The notes beneath the pieces are model-generated. The model saw nothing but the letters and a program-made list of their open reading frames with translations, was not told where the DNA came from and searched no databases. A stretch of DNA of 64,000 nucleotides from Algoriphagus aquimarinus. GTDB lineage: Bacteria > Bacteroidota > Bacteroidia > Cytophagales > Cyclobacteriaceae. The stretch is from assembly GCF_007997215.1 (NCBI RefSeq), contig NZ_VORW01000013.1:52969-116968 (forward strand), given 5' to 3'. Shown here in pieces: positions 26,550 through 35,759 of the stretch (the stretch's first letter is position 1; each line of letters starts with the position of its first letter). The translations under genes and the position numbers were made by a program.

Positions 26550-27089
26550 ATGCAGTCAGTAGCCGAAAACAAGAAGTCAAACAACATTGCCGAATACATT
26601 ATTTATATGTACCAAATGGAGGATTTGATCAGATCCTACCAAGGAAATGAAGATGAAATCAAAACCTTCGTAGTAGAGAAATATCCCGTTTCGGAGGAAG
26701 AAAAAAACAAAATAGCCGATTGGTATTTAGATCTTCTAGCTCAAATGAAGGATCAGGGTATTCTGGAAAAAGGACATCTGAATGAGCTGAATATGTTAGT
26801 TTCAGAACTTGCACAAATCCATTGGAACCTGCTCAAAACTGATCCTACCTACTTTGAAGCATATGGAAAGGCGAAGCCATTTATCATAGAAGCCGTGATG
26901 CAAGCTGAAGGACAAGATTTGGGAAATGAAATCCAGATCTGCCTCAATGGAGTTTACGGCTTACTGCTTTGCCGACTACTAGGTAGAAAAGTGTCTGATG
27001 AGCAACTGAAGTCTGCAGATTCCTACGGCGATATTCTTAGCACGCTGAACTATCATTATAAAGTGAAGAATACGATTTCGAAAAACTGA
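26550..27089 (+). CDS. DUF4924 family protein
   Basis: A 179-residue, largely alpha-helical soluble protein with no signal peptide or membrane segment. The start IAEYIIYMYQMEDLIRSYQG and later IQICLNGVYGLLLCRLLGRK match DUF4924, a family almost limited to Bacteroidota and of unknown function. No catalytic pattern can be seen. It is probably a single-gene unit; repeats separate it from the next gene. Confidence 0.8.
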   Translation: MQSVAENKKSNNIAEYIIYMYQMEDLIRSYQGNEDEIKTFVVEKYPVSEEEKNKIADWYLDLLAQMKDQGILEKGHLNELNMLVSELAQIHWNLLKTDPTYFEAYGKAKPFIIEAVMQAEGQDLGNEIQICLNGVYGLLLCRLLGRKVSDEQLKSADSYGDILSTLNYHYKVKNTISKN

Positions 27090-27203
27090 TGAGAATTATC
27101 AATTCTCAATGTTCAATTGTCAATATTCAAAAATCTGTGACTCCATCACTTTATTGGGAAGAATTAGGTTGAAATAACTTGTCCGCCGTGGCGGATTGAA
27201 AAA

Positions 27204-27923
27204 TTGAAAAATTTGAAAATTGTCACGTGGAATTGCAATGGTGCTTTTAGGAGAAAATTCAACTTTATAGATGAATTTGATGCTGATATCTATGTAATTC
27301 AAGAATGCGAGAATCCCTTAGAAACTGGCCATCTAGACTATATAGAATGGGCGAAAAATCACCTTTGGGTTGGAGACAGCAAACATAAAGGGCTTGGGAT
27401 TTTCGTGAAAGGTGACATAAAACTAGAAAAACTTGAGTGGCCTACTATTTACAAAGACCATTCAGTAAAGCATTTTTTACCCTGTCTCATAAATGGAAAC
27501 ACACAGTTTATCGGCGTTTGGGCTCATTCTAACAAATCACCGAATTTTGGCTACATAGGTCAGTTTTGGAAATTCATCCAATTGCACAAATCAAAATTCA
27601 ATGAGATTGTTATTGCTGGAGATTTTAACAGCAATGTAAAATGGGATCAATGGGATCGCTGGTGGAATCATTCAGATGTTATTCGAGAACTGAAGGAGAC
27701 TAACATTGAAAGTTTATATCATACCTACTTCGAAGAACTACAGGGGAGCGAAGTACAACCCACATTTTTCCTTCAGAAAAATCTAAACAAACCCTACCAC
27801 ATTGATTACATTTTTGGTAGCCCAGCATTCAGAAACAACCTAGAAAAAATAGAGATGGGCAAAGTTGAGGACTGGATTAAACATAGTGATCACCTTCCCA
27901 TGATTGCCGAGTTTTCAAGTTAG
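27204..27923 (+). CDS. Endonuclease/exonuclease/phosphatase (EEP) family protein
   Basis: About 239 residues with the full set of EEP motifs: KIVTWNCNG (metal-binding N10), VIQEC (catalytic E), AGDFNSNVKWD, HIDYIFGS and SDHLPM (catalytic H). The fold is that of exonuclease III, DNase I and sphingomyelinases; with no signal peptide it is probably cytoplasmic and may act on nucleic acid. The start is uncertain: no ATG is in frame, and the TTG at 27204 lies within a low-complexity run of TTGAAAAA words that is itself a spacer repeat. A GTG/TTG further in would cut the first strand. Confidence 0.75.
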   Translation: MKNLKIVTWNCNGAFRRKFNFIDEFDADIYVIQECENPLETGHLDYIEWAKNHLWVGDSKHKGLGIFVKGDIKLEKLEWPTIYKDHSVKHFLPCLINGNTQFIGVWAHSNKSPNFGYIGQFWKFIQLHKSKFNEIVIAGDFNSNVKWDQWDRWWNHSDVIRELKETNIESLYHTYFEELQGSEVQPTFFLQKNLNKPYHIDYIFGSPAFRNNLEKIEMGKVEDWIKHSDHLPMIAEFSS

Positions 27924-27957
27924 AATTTTTCAATCTTCAAATTTTTCAATCTTCAAA

Positions 27958-29886
27958 TCACTCCAAAAACTCCCACACGCTTTTATACCCATCCTGCTCC
28001 TCGAAGTACTTCAGCAATTTATCAAAAAATGGATTTTGGGCAAGGGTGCTGCTATCTCCGATCAGCACCAATTTACGCTTCGCCCGGGTCAGGGCTACAT
28101 TCATTCGCCGAGTATCAGCGAGGAATCCTATTTCCCCTTTCTCATTGGATCGAGTAAGGGAAATCATCATCAGATCCCGTTCCTGACCTTGGAAACCATC
28201 TACTGTATCGATGGTGATCTGTTCTTTTACTGCTTGCAAACTGGGATAATCTTCTGAATCAAAAATCAATCCTCGCAATCTCCGAACCTGAGCCCCATAG
28301 GGTGCGATCAGGCCAATCGTCCAATCATTTTGCAGGAAATTGTCTACGCCGATTCTCTCCACAAGATCATTCAGGTATTTCGCCGCAAAGAGCGCTTCTT
28401 CAGGATTGAAGGTACTTAAGCTCTCGAGCTCCTTCTGATCTGAATAGCCTGCACCCGCGGTATCTATCCATTCTAAGGCACTTTCTTCTGATGGGAAAAC
28501 ATGGGCTTTAGCACTTTCATCAGCTATCAGTTTCCCCTGGTAAAACTGCTCATTGGAAAAACCCATAATCACTTCAGGCATCCTGTATTGCACTTGCAGC
28601 ATTTGGGCAGCTTGGGGTTTTCTGGCGATCACTTTCTCAAAAAGCGTCTCTGCAAGTCCATCTTTTGCGGCTTGATAAGACTTAATCGTAGGTGGAAGTT
28701 GGCAGTGATCGCCTGCAAATACGACTTTCTTTGCCTTCAAAATCGGAATCCAAGTTGCTGCTTCCAGTCCCTGCGCTGCTTCATCTATAAAGACCACATC
28801 AAACTCCATCCCTTTCAGATTGTAGGACGAAGCACCCACAAGTGTACAGGCAAAGACTTTTGTCTTCTGATAAATATCGTATTGTATGTATTCCTCCAGT
28901 GACTTGGACGCTTCACGCAGTCGGGAAACTTCCGCATACATCATCTTGCGCTGGACACGCTCCGCGTGCCCAAAATTGCGCTTGTATTGCTTGGCAATTT
29001 TCAGCTGCTGGTCAGTTTCTTTGCGAAGCTTCTTCAGATCTCTGTAGCTGGCATGAAAAGCTGTTTTGGCATCCAAGGTCTGATTCAAAATCTTCTCCTC
29101 CACACGTGCTGGATGGCCAAGACGCAACGTTTCAATTCCCCGATCTATCAGTTTTTCTACCAAAAGATCCACTGCAGCATTACTAGGAGCACAGACTAAA
29201 ATCGATTCTCCGGCGATCACCGAATCTTGGATCGCTTCGATTAGGGTAGTTGTCTTTCCAGTTCCCGGAGGTCCGTGAACCACCGCTACATCTTTCGCAT
29301 TGGCGATCAGCTCACAGGCTAGGTTTTGGGAGAAATTGAGATTGGACTTTGGTGCAAGTTGCTTTACGGAAAATTGAGGAGCCTTTTCCCCCAAGAGAAT
29401 TTCTTTGAACTCTTCTACCCTCTTGTTTTCAGTAGAAATCACCCGCTTCAGCGCAAATTCCATTTCTCTATAGCTGGCCTCATCAAAAAGCAAATCCACT
29501 CCCAGTTTGCTTCCATGCATCCATTCCGGCAACTCATCGGCCTGCAAGGTGACCGTCATGGTATTTTGCTTCACAAAATTGATCACTCCTTTCACTCGAT
29601 CCTCAGAAGAATTATACGACTCATGAGTGCTGAAAAATGACACAGACTTACCAGAGTTAAAGGCTGATGCATAATTGGAATCTGAGCGCTCTACTTCTAC
29701 CAGCAGACGCTCACCCATCCCAATTTTGCTCTTTTTCAAATGAACAGGATGCCAAGTGATGCCAGCCTTTTTCTTATCTGCAAGAGAGGAATTCAGAAAT
29801 TTCTGCTTGTATTGGGCAAGATCTTCCTGCCATTCCAGCTTTAAAAGTTTCAGACCTTTCTTTAATTCCTCCGTGACTTTGTCCAT
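27958..29886 (-). CDS. SF1B DNA/RNA helicase, UPF1/IGHMBP2-like
   Basis: About 642 residues. An N-terminal OB/stalk region (about 1-170) precedes the helicase core: Walker A HGPPGTGKTTTLIEA, motif Ia CAPSNAAVDLLVEKL, motif II FIDEAAQ, motif III GDHCQLPPT, motif IV QYRMP, motif V DTVDGFQGQERDLMM and motif VI NVALTRAKRKLVLIGD. It is an ATP-driven helicase of the UPF1 branch, likely moving 5' to 3' on DNA or RNA. The frame extends to 29940, but MDKVTEELKKG at 29886 is the better start, leaving space to the divergent gene. Confidence 0.88.
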   Translation of the reverse strand: MDKVTEELKKGLKLLKLEWQEDLAQYKQKFLNSSLADKKKAGITWHPVHLKKSKIGMGERLLVEVERSDSNYASAFNSGKSVSFFSTHESYNSSEDRVKGVINFVKQNTMTVTLQADELPEWMHGSKLGVDLLFDEASYREMEFALKRVISTENKRVEEFKEILLGEKAPQFSVKQLAPKSNLNFSQNLACELIANAKDVAVVHGPPGTGKTTTLIEAIQDSVIAGESILVCAPSNAAVDLLVEKLIDRGIETLRLGHPARVEEKILNQTLDAKTAFHASYRDLKKLRKETDQQLKIAKQYKRNFGHAERVQRKMMYAEVSRLREASKSLEEYIQYDIYQKTKVFACTLVGASSYNLKGMEFDVVFIDEAAQGLEAATWIPILKAKKVVFAGDHCQLPPTIKSYQAAKDGLAETLFEKVIARKPQAAQMLQVQYRMPEVIMGFSNEQFYQGKLIADESAKAHVFPSEESALEWIDTAGAGYSDQKELESLSTFNPEEALFAAKYLNDLVERIGVDNFLQNDWTIGLIAPYGAQVRRLRGLIFDSEDYPSLQAVKEQITIDTVDGFQGQERDLMMISLTRSNEKGEIGFLADTRRMNVALTRAKRKLVLIGDSSTLAQNPFFDKLLKYFEEQDGYKSVWEFLE

Positions 29887-29949
29887 CAATGCGTATTTTA
29901 GCCCGAAACTAATGAAAACCTCCCGTGTTTTCCCAACCAATCGATTTCA

Positions 29950-30555
29950 ATGAACTATCTAGCACACGCATATCTTTCTTTTGGTCAAGATGAAGTGCTT
30001 GTGGGAAATTTCATGGGAGATTTTGTGAAAGGGAAAATGATGAACACGTTTCCAGAGGAAGTCCAGAATGGGATTAAACTCCATCGGGCAATAGACAAGT
30101 TCACGGATACGCATCCACTTGTACGGGCAGGACAGAGTTATCTGAGACCAAAATTTGGGCATTATTCTACCGTCATCACAGACATTTACTTTGATTATTA
30201 CCTGTCAAAAAACTGGGAGAAATATTCACCTATTCCTCTTGAGGACTTTATCCAAAAAACCTTTAGTACGCTGAAGCATTACCGCCAACTTTTTCCAGAT
30301 CGCTTCGCAAATATGTTTCAATGGATGGTGCAGGATAATTGGCTTTTGAAATACGGAGAAATTAAAGGAATCGAACAAACGTTCACAGGAATGTCCCGAA
30401 GAACCAGCTTTGATTCCAAGATGGAAGTAGCACATTTAGCCTTATTGGAGAAAGAAGCAGAATTTCAGGTGATATTCTTCGCTTTTTTCGAGGATTTGGA
30501 GACTTTTGCACGAGAGAAATTAAAAGAAATCCAAGAATCCAATGCTGGTCATTAA
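29950..30555 (+). CDS. Acyl carrier protein phosphodiesterase
   Basis: A 201-residue HD-like hydrolase of the AcpH family. The metal-binding residues lie in MNYLAHAYLSF, LVGNFMGDFVKGK, LHRAIDKFTDTHP and VITDIYFDYYLSKNW. The enzyme removes 4'-phosphopantetheine from holo-ACP, though in many bacteria that role is unproven. The downstream PH-like gene starts 14 bp inside it, so the two are coupled. It diverges from the helicase gene. Confidence 0.88.
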   Translation: MNYLAHAYLSFGQDEVLVGNFMGDFVKGKMMNTFPEEVQNGIKLHRAIDKFTDTHPLVRAGQSYLRPKFGHYSTVITDIYFDYYLSKNWEKYSPIPLEDFIQKTFSTLKHYRQLFPDRFANMFQWMVQDNWLLKYGEIKGIEQTFTGMSRRTSFDSKMEVAHLALLEKEAEFQVIFFAFFEDLETFAREKLKEIQESNAGH

Positions 30556-30997
30556 GCCTAAAGTATCCACTTACATTTCATTGAGCCTAGTGCTACTCAT
30601 TCTCATCTCGGGTTTAGTGTATATCCTCAGAGATTTTGCCTACACAGGAAGTTTCGGGATTTGGTTTTATCTGATTGCCTGTACGCTGATCACTTTGGTG
30701 ATCCTGATGCTTCTGGTAAAAATGCTTGCTGGATATAGATTTATAACAGCAGGGAGAGATCAGATCATCGTCAAACTACCCTTGAGAGGATACACCAAAA
30801 CTTATCCAGTTGCTCAGATTCTAGCTTGGGAGGAGGAAATCGTGAAGGCTAATAAGAAGGAATTTCGCCAGGTGACCATAGCTTTTACAGATCAACAATC
30901 AATCTCAGTATCTAATCACGAACATGAGGCCTATTCAGACCTAGTCGCATATTTAGCTAAAAAAGCGGGGAAACAGAAGGTGAAAGGGAAGAAGTGA
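30542..30997 (+). CDS. Small two-helix membrane protein with PH-like C-terminal domain
   Basis: A 151-residue protein. Two transmembrane helices (about 9-29 and 38-62) are followed by a soluble part with beta-strands (YRFITAGRDQIIVKLPLRGY, YPVAQILAWEEEIVKA, FRQVTIAFTDQQSISVSNHE) and a final helix (YSDLVAYLAKKAG). The layout resembles bacterial PH-domain membrane proteins, but I do not recognise a named family. The tail is rich in lysine. It overlaps the ACP phosphodiesterase gene by 14 bp, so a joint role near membrane lipids is possible. Confidence 0.65.
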   Translation: MLVIKPKVSTYISLSLVLLILISGLVYILRDFAYTGSFGIWFYLIACTLITLVILMLLVKMLAGYRFITAGRDQIIVKLPLRGYTKTYPVAQILAWEEEIVKANKKEFRQVTIAFTDQQSISVSNHEHEAYSDLVAYLAKKAGKQKVKGKK

Positions 30998-31226
30998 GAA
31001 GATATGATGTCCGATGCATGATGCCGATGCTGCTGAAATTGAAAATGAAGTAAGTGGTAAAAGGTGAAAAGTGGGAAGTCTTCTCCACCGTTCGTATATC
31101 ACGAATGGTCATGGACAGTCCAGCTTCTGGAGAAGCAGGACAACAATTGAAGTAGTAACACGAGCTATATTTCCAAACGGCGCTCTCCGCGTAACCTTTG
31201 TGTGCTTTGCTGTAAAATCACTAAAA
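30998..31226. repeat. Intergenic dispersed repeats
   Basis: No gene is seen. The palindrome TTCGT-ATATC-ACGAA lies at 31091-31105. A 29-bp block (31116-31144) is the exact reverse complement of 3422-3450. About 31178-31218 is another GCGCTCTCCGCG member of the dispersed repeat family. Confidence 0.6.
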
Positions 31227-31256
31227 GCAAAAAAGCCTGAGATCAATCTCAGGCTT
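31227..31256 (-). terminator. Terminator of the pyrophosphatase gene
   Basis: On the minus strand, AAGCCTGAGA and TCTCAGGCTT form a 10-bp stem around a 4-base loop, followed by T-rich sequence. It lies 5 bp after the ppa stop codon. Confidence 0.85.
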
Positions 31257-31261
31257 CTTGT

Positions 31262-31801
31262 TTATCGTTTCGTTCGGAAATTCTGATCATAAAGATCAAC
31301 GCTTTCTCGGATGATTCGCATCGCATCCTCTTTGCCTAGGAAGTCTTCTACTTTTACTTCTTTGTTTTCGAGCTTCTTGTAATCTTCAAAGAATCTATGA
31401 ACTTCCTTCATCAAATGTGGAGGAAGATCGTCAATATCATTGATGTAGTTTACCGATTGATCGCCAGCTGCAACAGCAATGATTTTATCATCTGCTTCAC
31501 CACCATCAATCATTCGCATCACTCCGATCACCTTTGCCTCCACCAAACACATAGAAGGAATATCAATCTGAGAAATGATCAGGATATCCAATGGATCATG
31601 GTCTTCACAGAAAGTCTGTGGAATAAAACCATAATTTGCTGGGTAATGCACCGCAGAGAAGAGCACACGGTCAAGCATAAGCATGCCAGTTTTCTTGTCC
31701 AACTCGTATTTTCCTTTGCTACCCTTAGGTATTTCAATTACTCCTGTTACGAATTCAGGGGCATTTTTCCCGATGTTGACGTCATGCCAGGGATTAATCA
31801 T
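31262..31801 (-). CDS. ppa: Inorganic pyrophosphatase, family I
   Basis: A 179-residue cytoplasmic enzyme that hydrolyses pyrophosphate to phosphate. It carries the family signature E-D-H-D-P-L-D-I-L in [15 protein letters not shown], the binding stretch [14 protein letters not shown] and [13 protein letters not shown], and the late [11 protein letters not shown]. The length is normal for bacterial family I. It has its own promoter (-7 box TATCTTTG at 31851-31858) and terminator, so it is a separate unit from the kinase operon to its right. Confidence 0.95.
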   Translation of the reverse strand: MINPWHDVNIGKNAPEFVTGVIEIPKGSKGKYELDKKTGMLMLDRVLFSAVHYPANYGFIPQTFCEDHDPLDILIISQIDIPSMCLVEAKVIGVMRMIDGGEADDKIIAVAAGDQSVNYINDIDDLPPHLMKEVHRFFEDYKKLENKEVKVEDFLGKEDAMRIIRESVDLYDQNFRTKR

Positions 31802-31850
31802 AATATCTTGAATTAGTTAATAAAAAGTGAAGCTTCTCGCAAAGCACTTG

Positions 31851-31858
31851 CAAAGATA
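31851..31858 (-). promoter_or_regulatory. Putative -7 element (TATCTTTG) of ppa
   Basis: On the minus strand this matches TAnnTTTG exactly, 49 bp before the ppa ATG. The -33 position holds TGG, not TTG. Confidence 0.5.
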
Positions 31859-31891
31859 GGATTTAGCTTGAAAATGACCAGTAACCTGTCA

Positions 31892-32977
31892 TTATTTCAT
31901 ATTCGGCAAAGTGACTTTGAAAGTAGTCCCAGAACCAAATACTGATTCCAAATCAATTTTTCCACCCATTTGCTCTACGGCTTCTTTGACCATATAGAGC
32001 CCCAAACCGGTCCCTACATTTCTCTGGGTAGCACGTGTGAATAAATTGAATACATCTGCATGATGCTTCTCCTCTATCCCTATCCCATTATCTTCCAAGA
32101 CAATAACGGATTCGGATTCGGCTACGTCCACTCTTAGGCTAATTCTTTTTTCGATTTGATCTACTCGCTGAAATTGTACAGAATTGCTAAAGAGGTTATT
32201 GAGTATTACTCGGATTTTCGCATCATCAGAGGAAAAAGCATTTTCTTGGTTGATCTGAATATCGATACGAATATCTTTTATGTCAAATTTAGCTCTGTAA
32301 GCAGCTAATTGTTGATCTACAATATCGTTAAAGTTGATTTTCGTAATCTTATTATCAATTTTAGTCGATCTATAGAAGTCAAGCATCTTATAGATAAAAT
32401 CATCCAGCTTTCCTGTGGCACTATCAATCATGTCAAAATACTCTGCAGCTTCCGGGTCTTTCAGTTCCATTTTAGCCAGTTTGGACACGCCTGAAATACT
32501 CATCAACGGACCTCTCAACTCATGTGATAAGCTATACACAAATTGATTCATCTCCGAATGTAGCTTTTTGAGTTTCAGATTCTTATCCTTCAACTCGCGG
32601 CGCATGAAGAAAATATCCGCAGCATTTTTAATAGAGTTTTTTATCTGCTCGATATTCCAAGGCTTGTCAATAAATCTATATACCTCACCCTTGTTTATAG
32701 CATCTATCACTGACGCTATGTCCGAATATCCCGTAAGCAAAATCCGAATCGGATCAGGATTAAACTTCACCAATTCCTCAAAAAACTCCGTTCCCGTCAT
32801 TCCGGGCATTCTCTGATCAGCAATTACTACGTGAACTTCTTCCTCCCTTGCAATTCTTAATCCTTCGTCTGCATCAATAGCAGTAAAAATTTTAAAATCT
32901 TTTCTTAATGTAGCTCTGAAGGACTTAAGGTTATTATCCTCATCATCTATATAGAGGACATGAATTTTATCATTCAT
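31892..32977 (-). CDS. Receiver-histidine kinase hybrid (receiver first)
   Basis: A 361-residue soluble protein. Residues 1-125 are a receiver (VLYIDDEDNN pocket; VVIADQRMPGMTG phospho-acceptor; IRILLTGYSD; KPW). About 135-200 is a HisKA dimer region with H in YSLSHELRGPLMSISGVSK, and the remainder a HATPase with ILNNLFSNSVQF, EDNGIGIEEKHHADVF and GTGLGLYMVKEA. There is no DNA-binding domain, so signal leaves by phosphotransfer to an unseen partner. The start overlaps the 7TMR-DISM kinase end by 8 bp, making it the last gene of the four-gene operon. Confidence 0.9.
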   Translation of the reverse strand: MNDKIHVLYIDDEDNNLKSFRATLRKDFKIFTAIDADEGLRIAREEEVHVVIADQRMPGMTGTEFFEELVKFNPDPIRILLTGYSDIASVIDAINKGEVYRFIDKPWNIEQIKNSIKNAADIFFMRRELKDKNLKLKKLHSEMNQFVYSLSHELRGPLMSISGVSKLAKMELKDPEAAEYFDMIDSATGKLDDFIYKMLDFYRSTKIDNKITKINFNDIVDQQLAAYRAKFDIKDIRIDIQINQENAFSSDDAKIRVILNNLFSNSVQFQRVDQIEKRISLRVDVAESESVIVLEDNGIGIEEKHHADVFNLFTRATQRNVGTGLGLYMVKEAVEQMGGKIDLESVFGSGTTFKVTLPNMK

Positions 32978-35072
32978 AGCGTTGGGTACTTTGATGTATA
33001 GGAAGAGTTATTTTAAAGGTAGTACCCTGGTTCTCTTCCGAAATTACTTCCAGCGTTCCTTTGTGATTCTCAATAATAGAATAAACTATTGAAAGACCCA
33101 AACCTGTTCCTTTACCTACAGCTTTTGTGGTGAAGAAAGGTTCAAAAATTCGTTTTTTGACATGCTCAGGCATACCCGGACCATTATCTATAATTTCAAT
33201 CGTTATAGAATCTAATAAAGATCTGGTTCGTATTTCTATAATAGGGTCATTAATGGTGTCAATATGATCAGCCAAGGCATGAACTGCATTGTTGATAATA
33301 TTCATAAATACCTGATTGATTTTACCCGCCAGACATTCGACTAATGGCAACTCGCCGAAATCACGGATGATTCGAATTTTCGTTGGCATCGTACTATTTA
33401 GCAAGATAATCGTGCTGTTGATGCCATCATGGAGATCAACTTTCTTAACATCTTGCTCATCCACACGTGAAAAAAGACGTAATCCTTTCACAATTTCAAC
33501 TGTCCTTCTAGCGCCATCATCCATTCCCTTCAGCAATTGTTCCACTTCATCAAGCACATAATCAAGCTCTAAATCTTCCTCTAGTTGCTTGGCTGCTTTT
33601 TGTGAATCGAGCGTAAATTCTTTTGCCCCCGTGGCTCTATAAAACTCTATAACTTCCATTATGTCCTTAATATCACGTTTTAAAGGCATGATATTAGAAC
33701 TCACAAAGTTGATCGGGTTATTGATTTCGTGAGCTATACCAGCTGTCAGCTGACCAAGAGAAGCCATTTTCTCTTGATTTACCAACTGGCTCTGCGTATT
33801 CTGTAGATTACGGAGTACTTGCTCCAACTCATCAGTTCTTATTCGGACTTTTTCCTCTAGCATCGCATTTTGCTCGCGAACCAGTTGATCATTTTTGTTC
33901 AAGGCATCTACGAGTTCTAGCTGCTCTTTCTCTTTTTCTTTTTTCAAAATATTTATTTTGTCAGCTAGCGCAAAAGAAAGTAAAAGCGCTTCACATGCTG
34001 AACCAAAAGTAAATACATAATTAGTGAAAAAATTATTTGATATAATATTCAGATCAGTAAGTAAGAAAATGATCATACTTAAAATCAATAATGACCATGA
34101 AATCAAGAAAAACTTAGCTGGTCTATACCCCTTTCTATAACTATAAATCGATATAAATAGAAGGTAGAAAGGTACTATACCTAGAAAAACTTGCAATACA
34201 CGTACTCGAGAATTAATCGATCCGAGATCGAAAAAGAAGGCCAAGAAGACCAGAATATATACACCTATTATACCTAGACCTGCCAGCCATAAATTTTTAT
34301 TAAACTCTTTAATTATCAAAAACTTAAGGGAGTAATAAATCCCCACCATATTTACTAAAACTGTAAATAGGAAATAGGAATTTTGCTTCAAAAATAGGTT
34401 GCCTGGCCAAAGATATACATCAAGATATCCTGCTATAACCCCCTGAGTCATACCTACTACCAAAATGTAGGTAATGTATATCCCATATATTCCATCCTTT
34501 GTAGAAAACCAAAGGAATAGATTGTAAAAAAACATAGCTATTACAATACCGAAATATATCCCAAACAACACATTCCTCTCATCAATTGTAAGCTGAAAAT
34601 CGTTTTCATCTACCAGATCAATGGGAACAGTTACACTTCCAAAACTATTTACCTTAACGTAATAGGTTAGCCCCTGCTCTTGAGAAAGCCATGTGGTATT
34701 AAAAAAACTCCCGTAATCATCCTTTGTAAAATTCATTCTACCGAGAGATGCTACTTTTTTTGCATTGGCATCATACACTTCAATTTCCGTTAACATAGGA
34801 TTATTAAAGCTCAGCAAAATCTCATCGGTCAAAAATATATCCTCGCTAATTATCAGTTTTATAAATAGAGACTTCTCGAAATGTCCTAAAGAAATATACT
34901 GATTGGTGATAGGTAAGAGTGAGTCCGGATCGTAATTGATAAAAGAGTTAATATCATCAACTGCATCCGATTCAATAACATATCCTAAGTAGTCAAAATC
35001 CTGTTCACTAGACTTACTAGAACAAGAAGATAGGAGAGCAAAAAAAGAGATGTATAAAAATATTTTTGTCAT
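32970..35072 (-). CDS. 7TMR-DISM sensor histidine kinase
   Basis: A 700-residue sensor. A lipoprotein-like signal ([12 protein letters not shown]) leads to a periplasmic DISMED2 beta-domain (about 30-165; [18 protein letters not shown]), then seven transmembrane helices (about 175-375), a coiled coil, and a kinase core: H-box [20 protein letters not shown]-box [12 protein letters not shown]1 [15 protein letters not shown]-box [12 protein letters not shown]2 [18 protein letters not shown]2 domains are thought to bind small ligands such as sugars. The ATG overlaps the stop of the acyltransferase-like gene (ATGA). Thus the sensor is encoded with possible makers of its ligand. Confidence 0.9.
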   Translation of the reverse strand: MTKIFLYISFFALLSSCSSKSSEQDFDYLGYVIESDAVDDINSFINYDPDSLLPITNQYISLGHFEKSLFIKLIISEDIFLTDEILLSFNNPMLTEIEVYDANAKKVASLGRMNFTKDDYGSFFNTTWLSQEQGLTYYVKVNSFGSVTVPIDLVDENDFQLTIDERNVLFGIYFGIVIAMFFYNLFLWFSTKDGIYGIYITYILVVGMTQGVIAGYLDVYLWPGNLFLKQNSYFLFTVLVNMVGIYYSLKFLIIKEFNKNLWLAGLGIIGVYILVFLAFFFDLGSINSRVRVLQVFLGIVPFYLLFISIYSYRKGYRPAKFFLISWSLLILSMIIFLLTDLNIISNNFFTNYVFTFGSACEALLLSFALADKINILKKEKEKEQLELVDALNKNDQLVREQNAMLEEKVRIRTDELEQVLRNLQNTQSQLVNQEKMASLGQLTAGIAHEINNPINFVSSNIMPLKRDIKDIMEVIEFYRATGAKEFTLDSQKAAKQLEEDLELDYVLDEVEQLLKGMDDGARRTVEIVKGLRLFSRVDEQDVKKVDLHDGINSTIILLNSTMPTKIRIIRDFGELPLVECLAGKINQVFMNIINNAVHALADHIDTINDPIIEIRTRSLLDSITIEIIDNGPGMPEHVKKRIFEPFFTTKAVGKGTGLGLSIVYSIIENHKGTLEVISEENQGTTFKITLPIHQSTQRYE

Positions 35073-35755
35073 TCTATGTAAGATGTATATTCAAGCACTA
35101 CTTTTCTACCGCGATAGTTTTCCTCAATTACCAAGCGATCGTTTTCCCGAATCATTGCTACAGATTCTCTAAATTCCGGAGAAGTTAACGGAAGGTTTAT
35201 TGCATCATATAATTTCATAGCTGTGGCAATCAAATCCAGCTTGGGATAATAAAAAGTCCCATTGTTACCTATTTGGCTCAAAATTTCATACCCCGTTTCA
35301 TGCCCAAGCTTGACAGTAGTAGGTGCCAACAGTGCATAAAGAGAAGTAAGTCCTAATTTAGGCGCTAAAGCTAGACAGGCTTTTGACATAAATATAGCCC
35401 CTATTCCTAATCCTGTAATTTTTCTTGAGTTCCATAGCCCACAAATCTCTCCAGTCCCAGCATCAATATCTTCACTAATTATACCTCTAATTGAAATATC
35501 GAGGTCTTCTATGGCTTCTTCTATTGGTAGTTTAAATTGAGAATTAGCTTTATGAACCCTTGCTCCACCATAGATCAAACCATCCTCCATGGACTCCACT
35601 ATTACCACAATTACATCAGGATTCTTCACCCAAAGATCATTGGCTGAGGTAACCTTTTTCACCCCTATACTTTCAAGAACCTGTCGATGTCCTTCTATAA
35701 ATTTTTGACACCTTTCTGGATCATCCACTGCCTTAAATGCTATAAGTTTAAACAT
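35069..35755 (-). CDS. GNAT-like acyltransferase, autoinducer-synthase-like layout
   Basis: A 228-residue soluble protein. The central part IYGGARVHKANSQFKLPIEE, then GEICGLWNSRKITGLGIGAI and ALAPKLGLTSLYALLAPTTV, followed by KLGHETGYEIL, resembles the order of motifs in GNAT acyltransferases and, more loosely, LuxI-type acyl-homoserine-lactone synthases (a basic strand with GGAR, an E-x-x-x-L-W-x-S-R strand, then an acyl-CoA-type turn). The similarity is judged by eye and is weak. It sits 4 bp behind the E1-nitroreductase gene and shares ATGA with the sensor kinase. It may be the partner that acylates a small product. A specific name cannot be given. Confidence 0.6.
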   Translation of the reverse strand: MFKLIAFKAVDDPERCQKFIEGHRQVLESIGVKKVTSANDLWVKNPDVIVVIVESMEDGLIYGGARVHKANSQFKLPIEEAIEDLDISIRGIISEDIDAGTGEICGLWNSRKITGLGIGAIFMSKACLALAPKLGLTSLYALLAPTTVKLGHETGYEILSQIGNNGTFYYPKLDLIATAMKLYDAINLPLTSPEFRESVAMIRENDRLVIEENYRGRKVVLEYTSYIE

Positions 35756-35759
35756 AGGC

